Below are positions 7,075 to 9,225 of a stretch of DNA of 9,225 bases, piece by piece. How positions within the stretch are numbered: the stretch's first letter is position 1; each line of letters starts with the position of its first letter. The position numbers and the translations under genes were made by a program. Under the pieces are notes generated by a model. That model did not search any database, was not told where the DNA came from, and worked only from the letters and a program-made list of their open reading frames with translations. Source of the DNA: CAZAGD01 sp049699975 (GTDB lineage Bacteria > Desulfobacterota > SM23-61); assembly GCA_049699975.1 (NCBI GenBank), contig JBNAWB010000145.1, positions 1-9,225 on the forward strand, written 5' to 3'.

Positions 7075-7082
7075 CTCTCCTT
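7075..7082 (-). promoter_or_regulatory. Ribosome binding site for bacterioferritin
   Basis: Minus-strand AAGGAGAG, four bases before the ATG at 7070. It decides the start codon against the longer frame. Confidence 0.75.
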
Positions 7083-7096
7083 TCTTTTTTTAATAT

Positions 7097-7116
7097 ATAA
7101 TTGCCAGAGCAATTAT
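7097..7116. repeat. Perfect 8-bp hairpin over the DUF364 stop codon
   Basis: ATAATTGC and GCAATTAT pair perfectly around a 4-base loop, and one arm covers the TAA of the upstream gene. On the minus strand it is followed by ATATTAAAAAAAG, not a T-run, so it is not a normal terminator there. It may modulate expression between the two genes, or be an operator. Confidence 0.45.
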
Positions 7117-7835
7117 TTTTTCATCATGGTTAACCGGCGAACTCCTCTTATTTCCCGAAAAGTAGCCCCTTGAGAGATACATCTAAAAACTTCTTCTTGA
7201 TTAACCACCTGCACTCCCGCCAAAACCTGAATACCGTAATCAAAGAGTAAAGGTGTCATAGGGGTAGTTGGGCCAATGAGGAGGACATATTTTCCTTTGG
7301 CCCAGGCCAGGAGATCTTCGAGCGTATGATTAATAAAAGTTGAAGCAGTAATTCCTACCACCGCACATTGAGGCAGAATTTCTCTGGCCTTTTCTGGAGG
7401 TAAATCTCCAGCTTGCGGTCTTTCCTCAAAAACCCAAAGCTGCCCCGTCTTTTTCCGTAATTCCGGAATAAAGGGGAAATGGCCTATGATAGCTACATTC
7501 TGCCCTTCTCCCTTTTCGAAAAGAATTTCTAAAGCATTTCTCTCTACGCAATGATTGATGTCCACTTCAATTAAAGAATTAATCGCGGCCATCCCTATAG
7601 AAGCTTCCATTGGATAATCTGATAAAGCATAATTAGCCAACTCCCCAGCAGTCTTTTCGGTTAGATGTCCTACATCTTTGACCCCTCGGGGATGGGGATG
7701 GCCCTCGTGTCTTACAGTGGCAGCTAACCCACAGCCTTTGCTTACCACAGCAGTCCAATAAGCGCCCGCCAAAATTTCTTTCACGGGATTATCTTTCTCT
7801 TGCAGAGAGGCGATGAGGTCCAGCAAAATTTTCAT
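7113..7835 (-). CDS. DUF4213/DUF364 putative heavy-metal chelation protein
   Basis: A 240-residue soluble protein with the two-domain layout of this family. The N-terminal DUF4213-like part (about 10-95) has SKGCGLAATVRHEGHPHP with its His-rich end. The C-terminal DUF364 Rossmann-like part (about 105-230) has NVAIIGHFPF, VVGITASTFINHTLEDLL and GPTTPMTPLLFDYG-IQVLAG, the most typical block. The family is annotated as putative heavy-metal chelating, but no reaction is firmly established. The start at 7835 is chosen because the upstream ATG at 7904 would overlap the radical SAM gene by about 60 bases and has no ribosome binding site. The start at 7835 leaves seven bases between genes, though its ribosome binding site is also weak. 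Neighbours are a radical SAM enzyme before it and bacterioferritin after it. Confidence 0.85.
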   Translation of the reverse strand: MKILLDLIASLQEKDNPVKEILAGAYWTAVVSKGCGLAATVRHEGHPHPRGVKDVGHLTEKTAGELANYALSDYPMEASIGMAAINSLIEVDINHCVERNALEILFEKGEGQNVAIIGHFPFIPELRKKTGQLWVFEERPQAGDLPPEKAREILPQCAVVGITASTFINHTLEDLLAWAKGKYVLLIGPTTPMTPLLFDYGIQVLAGVQVVNQEEVFRCISQGATFREIRGVRRLTMMKK

Positions 7836-7842
7836 AAAAATT

Positions 7843-8832
7843 TTAATTATTTTTATCTTTAGGTTTTCTGTTCCATACTTTTCCGGCGGGAAGTGGTAAT
7901 TCATAATAACAGCGCTCTGAGAACATCCGATAGTTGATGATTCCTTCCCTCCTGAGCTTATGCAAACATTGATAAACAGCTTCTAAATTATAACCTAAAG
8001 CACGCGCTATTTCTTCTGCCGTACAAGGCCTTCGCTTTAACATTTCTAATATTTCTTCATCCCGCGGGGGAAACGGAGCAAATTCTTCCGCCCGTGAGAG
8101 TTGGGGGATAATTTCGGCATTATTTCCCAATATATTCTTCACTTTTTCCAATTGGCGTAAAGAAAGAGGATAAGCAAACTTTTCAGCTGGAGGGCGCACT
8201 ACAGTATTCAACTGCACTCGGTCTGGATTAATCGATTCAATAACCTCTTTTAATCTTGGGAGTTCTTTTGGATCATCATTGATTCCGGCACAGAGCATAA
8301 TTTCTAGCCAAATTTGCCCACTAAATTCGCTGCGGAATTTTTTTAATCCCCTTAAAATTTGGTGGTGGTGGAGAGAATGATGAGGTCGGTTAATGAATTT
8401 GAAAAGTTGGGGACTAGCTGCATCTAAAGAAGGGATAACTAAGTCAGCATTTGCCAAGTCAGCGCGAACCCTTTCCAGATGAAGGAGTGATCCATTAGTT
8501 AAAACGGCTATAGGAATATGCGTTATCTTTTTTATTTCCCTAATTATCAATCCAATTTCGCTATTTAGAGTTGGTTCTCCTGAGCCTGAGAAAGTTATGT
8601 AATCAGGAGGAACTGCCAGGTTGGATAGCTTCTTCTTTAGCTCTTCAATTATTTCCCTTGCCTTTGCGTAAGACCTACGTTCCAAGGTCTGGTTAGTAGT
8701 CCGGCCCAGTTGACAATAAATGCAATCATAAGTGCACGTCTTAAAAGGAACTAAGTCAACCCCTAAAGATCTGCCTAAACGGCGGGATGGAACTGGTCCA
8801 AAAATTCGACTGTCTTCAGGATCTATTGCCAA
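7843..8832 (-). CDS. Radical SAM protein with C-terminal winged helix (COG0731-like)
   Basis: A 329-residue radical SAM enzyme. The [4Fe-4S]/SAM motif is C33-x3-C37-x2-C40 (CTYDCIYCQ), preceded by FGPVPSRRLGRSLGVDLVP (11-29), typical of this subfamily. SGSGEPTL (82-89) is the SAM-binding GGEP-type loop. From about residue 255 a helix-turn-helix/winged-helix domain follows (EEILEMLKRRPCTAEEIARALG, then LHKLRREGIINY), which may bind nucleic acid or sense a ligand. COG0731 includes wyosine synthetase-related enzymes, but most bacterial members, including this type, have no known substrate. The start is TTG at 8832: GAGGGA stands four bases before it and no ATG is available before the conserved N-terminal block. 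It is the probable first gene of a unit with the DUF364 and bacterioferritin genes. Confidence 0.88.
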   Translation of the reverse strand: MAIDPEDSRIFGPVPSRRLGRSLGVDLVPFKTCTYDCIYCQLGRTTNQTLERRSYAKAREIIEELKKKLSNLAVPPDYITFSGSGEPTLNSEIGLIIREIKKITHIPIAVLTNGSLLHLERVRADLANADLVIPSLDAASPQLFKFINRPHHSLHHHQILRGLKKFRSEFSGQIWLEIMLCAGINDDPKELPRLKEVIESINPDRVQLNTVVRPPAEKFAYPLSLRQLEKVKNILGNNAEIIPQLSRAEEFAPFPPRDEEILEMLKRRPCTAEEIARALGYNLEAVYQCLHKLRREGIINYRMFSERCYYELPLPAGKVWNRKPKDKNN

Positions 8833-8836
8833 AAAA

Positions 8837-8842
8837 TCCCTC
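8837..8842 (-). promoter_or_regulatory. Ribosome binding site for the TTG-started radical SAM gene
   Basis: Minus-strand GAGGGA, separated by TTTT from the TTG at 8832. It supports a non-ATG start. Confidence 0.6.
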
Positions 8843-8951
8843 TTTTTATCCTTAAATATGACAGTGCTCTTATTAATTCCCGATCACTAATTTTTTAAAA
8901 GGCAAAAACAATGCCAGAAGGAGGTTCATCTTCAAAATAAAAAAATCCAAA

Positions 8952-8980
8952 ATATTAATAAGTTATATCTTCCTAGCCAA
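8952..8980 (-). promoter_or_regulatory. Weak candidate sigma70-type promoter
   Basis: On the minus strand TTGGCT (8975-8980) and TAATAT (8952-8957) are 17 bases apart, matching a loose -35/-10 pair, about 120 bases before the TTG start. The whole spacer is AT-rich, so chance is likely. Confidence 0.25.
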
Positions 8981-9015
8981 AGATTCTTGTCATGGCGTTT
9001 AGATAATTATTGCAA

Positions 9016-9047
9016 AAATGAAATACATTTATGTAATGATTTCATTT
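9016..9047 (-). terminator. AT-rich hairpin, possible terminator of the epimerase-like gene
   Basis: AAATGAAAT (9016-9024) and ATTTCATTT (9039-9047) form a perfect 9-base stem with a 14-base loop, followed on the minus strand by TTGCAAT. It lies about 70 bases after the stop of the epimerase-like gene. The stem is GC-poor, so terminator function is doubtful. Confidence 0.3.
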
Positions 9048-9115
9048 ATGAAACCGAAAATTGGCATTTTTCTAAGCAATATATTTCCGGAGTAAAAATG
9101 GATAATTCCAAATCT

Positions 9116-9225
9116 CTAATTATATATGGTAGGATTGGCGAGCAATTCGGCGATAAAGTCTTTTACCGCTTCCTCCAACTCATACTTAGGCTTCCAGCCC
9201 CATTCTTCTTTGGCTCTGGTATCAT
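9116..9225 (-). CDS. C-terminal end of an NAD-dependent epimerase/threonine-dehydrogenase-like protein (partial)
   Basis: The last 35 codons of a gene whose rest lies beyond the right edge, ending in TAG. The visible part begins DTRAKEEWGWKPKYELEEAV, matching the C-terminal motif (S/T)-x-A-x-x-(E/D)-W-G-W-x-P-x-Y-x-L of extended short-chain dehydrogenases in the NAD-dependent epimerase family (COG0451). In particular it resembles the L-threonine 3-dehydrogenase (UDP-galactose 4-epimerase-like) type. The tail is KDFIAELLANPTIYN. The catalytic and NAD-binding parts are not in the window, so the reaction cannot be fixed. It is followed by a spacer of 283 bases before the radical SAM gene, probably a separate unit. 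Confidence 0.75.
   Translation of the reverse strand, partial: DTRAKEEWGWKPKYELEEAVKDFIAELLANPTIYN

Larger units (their letters stand above)
8833..9115. other. AT-rich spacer upstream of the radical SAM gene
   Basis: No gene is seen. It should hold the terminator of the epimerase-like gene and the promoter of the radical SAM unit. A hairpin at 9016-9047 and a possible promoter at 8952-8980 are listed separately. Confidence 0.55.

Noticed and set aside
7097..7122. Plus-strand intrinsic terminator (hairpin followed by a T-run)
   Set aside because: It has the right form on the plus strand, but no plus-strand gene exists to be terminated there.
7836..7904. Longer N-terminus for the DUF364 protein starting at 7904
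   Set aside because: It would overlap the radical SAM gene by about 60 bases, has no ribosome binding site, and the extra residues do not resemble the family.
8911..8940. Short plus-strand ORF beginning ATGCCAGAAGGAGG
   Set aside because: Only nine codons before a stop, with no homology recognised; the AGGAGG inside it has no start codon at a suitable distance leading to a real gene.
1..9225. CRISPR array, tRNA or rRNA genes, prophage or transposase genes
   Set aside because: No regularly spaced repeats, cloverleaf-like sequence, rRNA motifs or recombinase motifs were seen on either strand.

Overview
The window is a metagenome-style scaffold (it contains a run of exactly 100 N, the usual placeholder for a join of unknown length). 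It appears to come from an anaerobic or microaerophilic bacterium, less likely an archaeon, with a moderately AT-rich genome. Pointers are the many cysteine-rich Fe-S and flavin proteins, a radical SAM enzyme and a flavodoxin, strong GGAGGTG-type ribosome binding sites, and tightly overlapping genes. The exact phylum cannot be told from the sequence. Every gene I can support is on the minus strand, so transcription runs from the right edge to the left edge.

Right part (9225 to 6388): the tail of a short-chain NAD-dependent epimerase/threonine-dehydrogenase-like protein, cut by the window edge; an AT-rich spacer; a radical SAM protein with a C-terminal winged helix, starting at TTG; a DUF4213/DUF364 (putative heavy-metal chelation) protein; and a bacterioferritin that keeps its diiron ligands and haem-binding Met. 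The last three lie close together and are probably co-transcribed. The 6388-6608 spacer follows, holding a C-rich/G-rich hairpin repeat and a second long inverted repeat.

Middle (6387 to 5154): a metallo-beta-lactamase-fold protein of the dihydropterin/RFA-P synthase-like group, a non-coding stretch with weak hairpins, and the assembly gap.

Left part (5153 to 15): a compact five-gene operon whose genes all overlap by 1 to 8 bases. In order of transcription it encodes two tandem-duplicated paralogues with two [4Fe-4S] clusters and HdrD/CCG-like domains (the first missing its N-terminus in the gap), a GlcD-like FAD-binding oxidase subunit, a second type of HdrD/GlcF-like Fe-S subunit, and a flavodoxin-like protein. 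The parts suggest an electron path from an organic substrate via FAD through several [4Fe-4S] subunits, with the flavodoxin as possible carrier. The substrate is unknown. The FAD subunit lacks the HxGDGNxH-type motif of standard glycolate/D-lactate dehydrogenases, and several CCG motifs are altered, so this is the best candidate for an uncharacterised system in the window.
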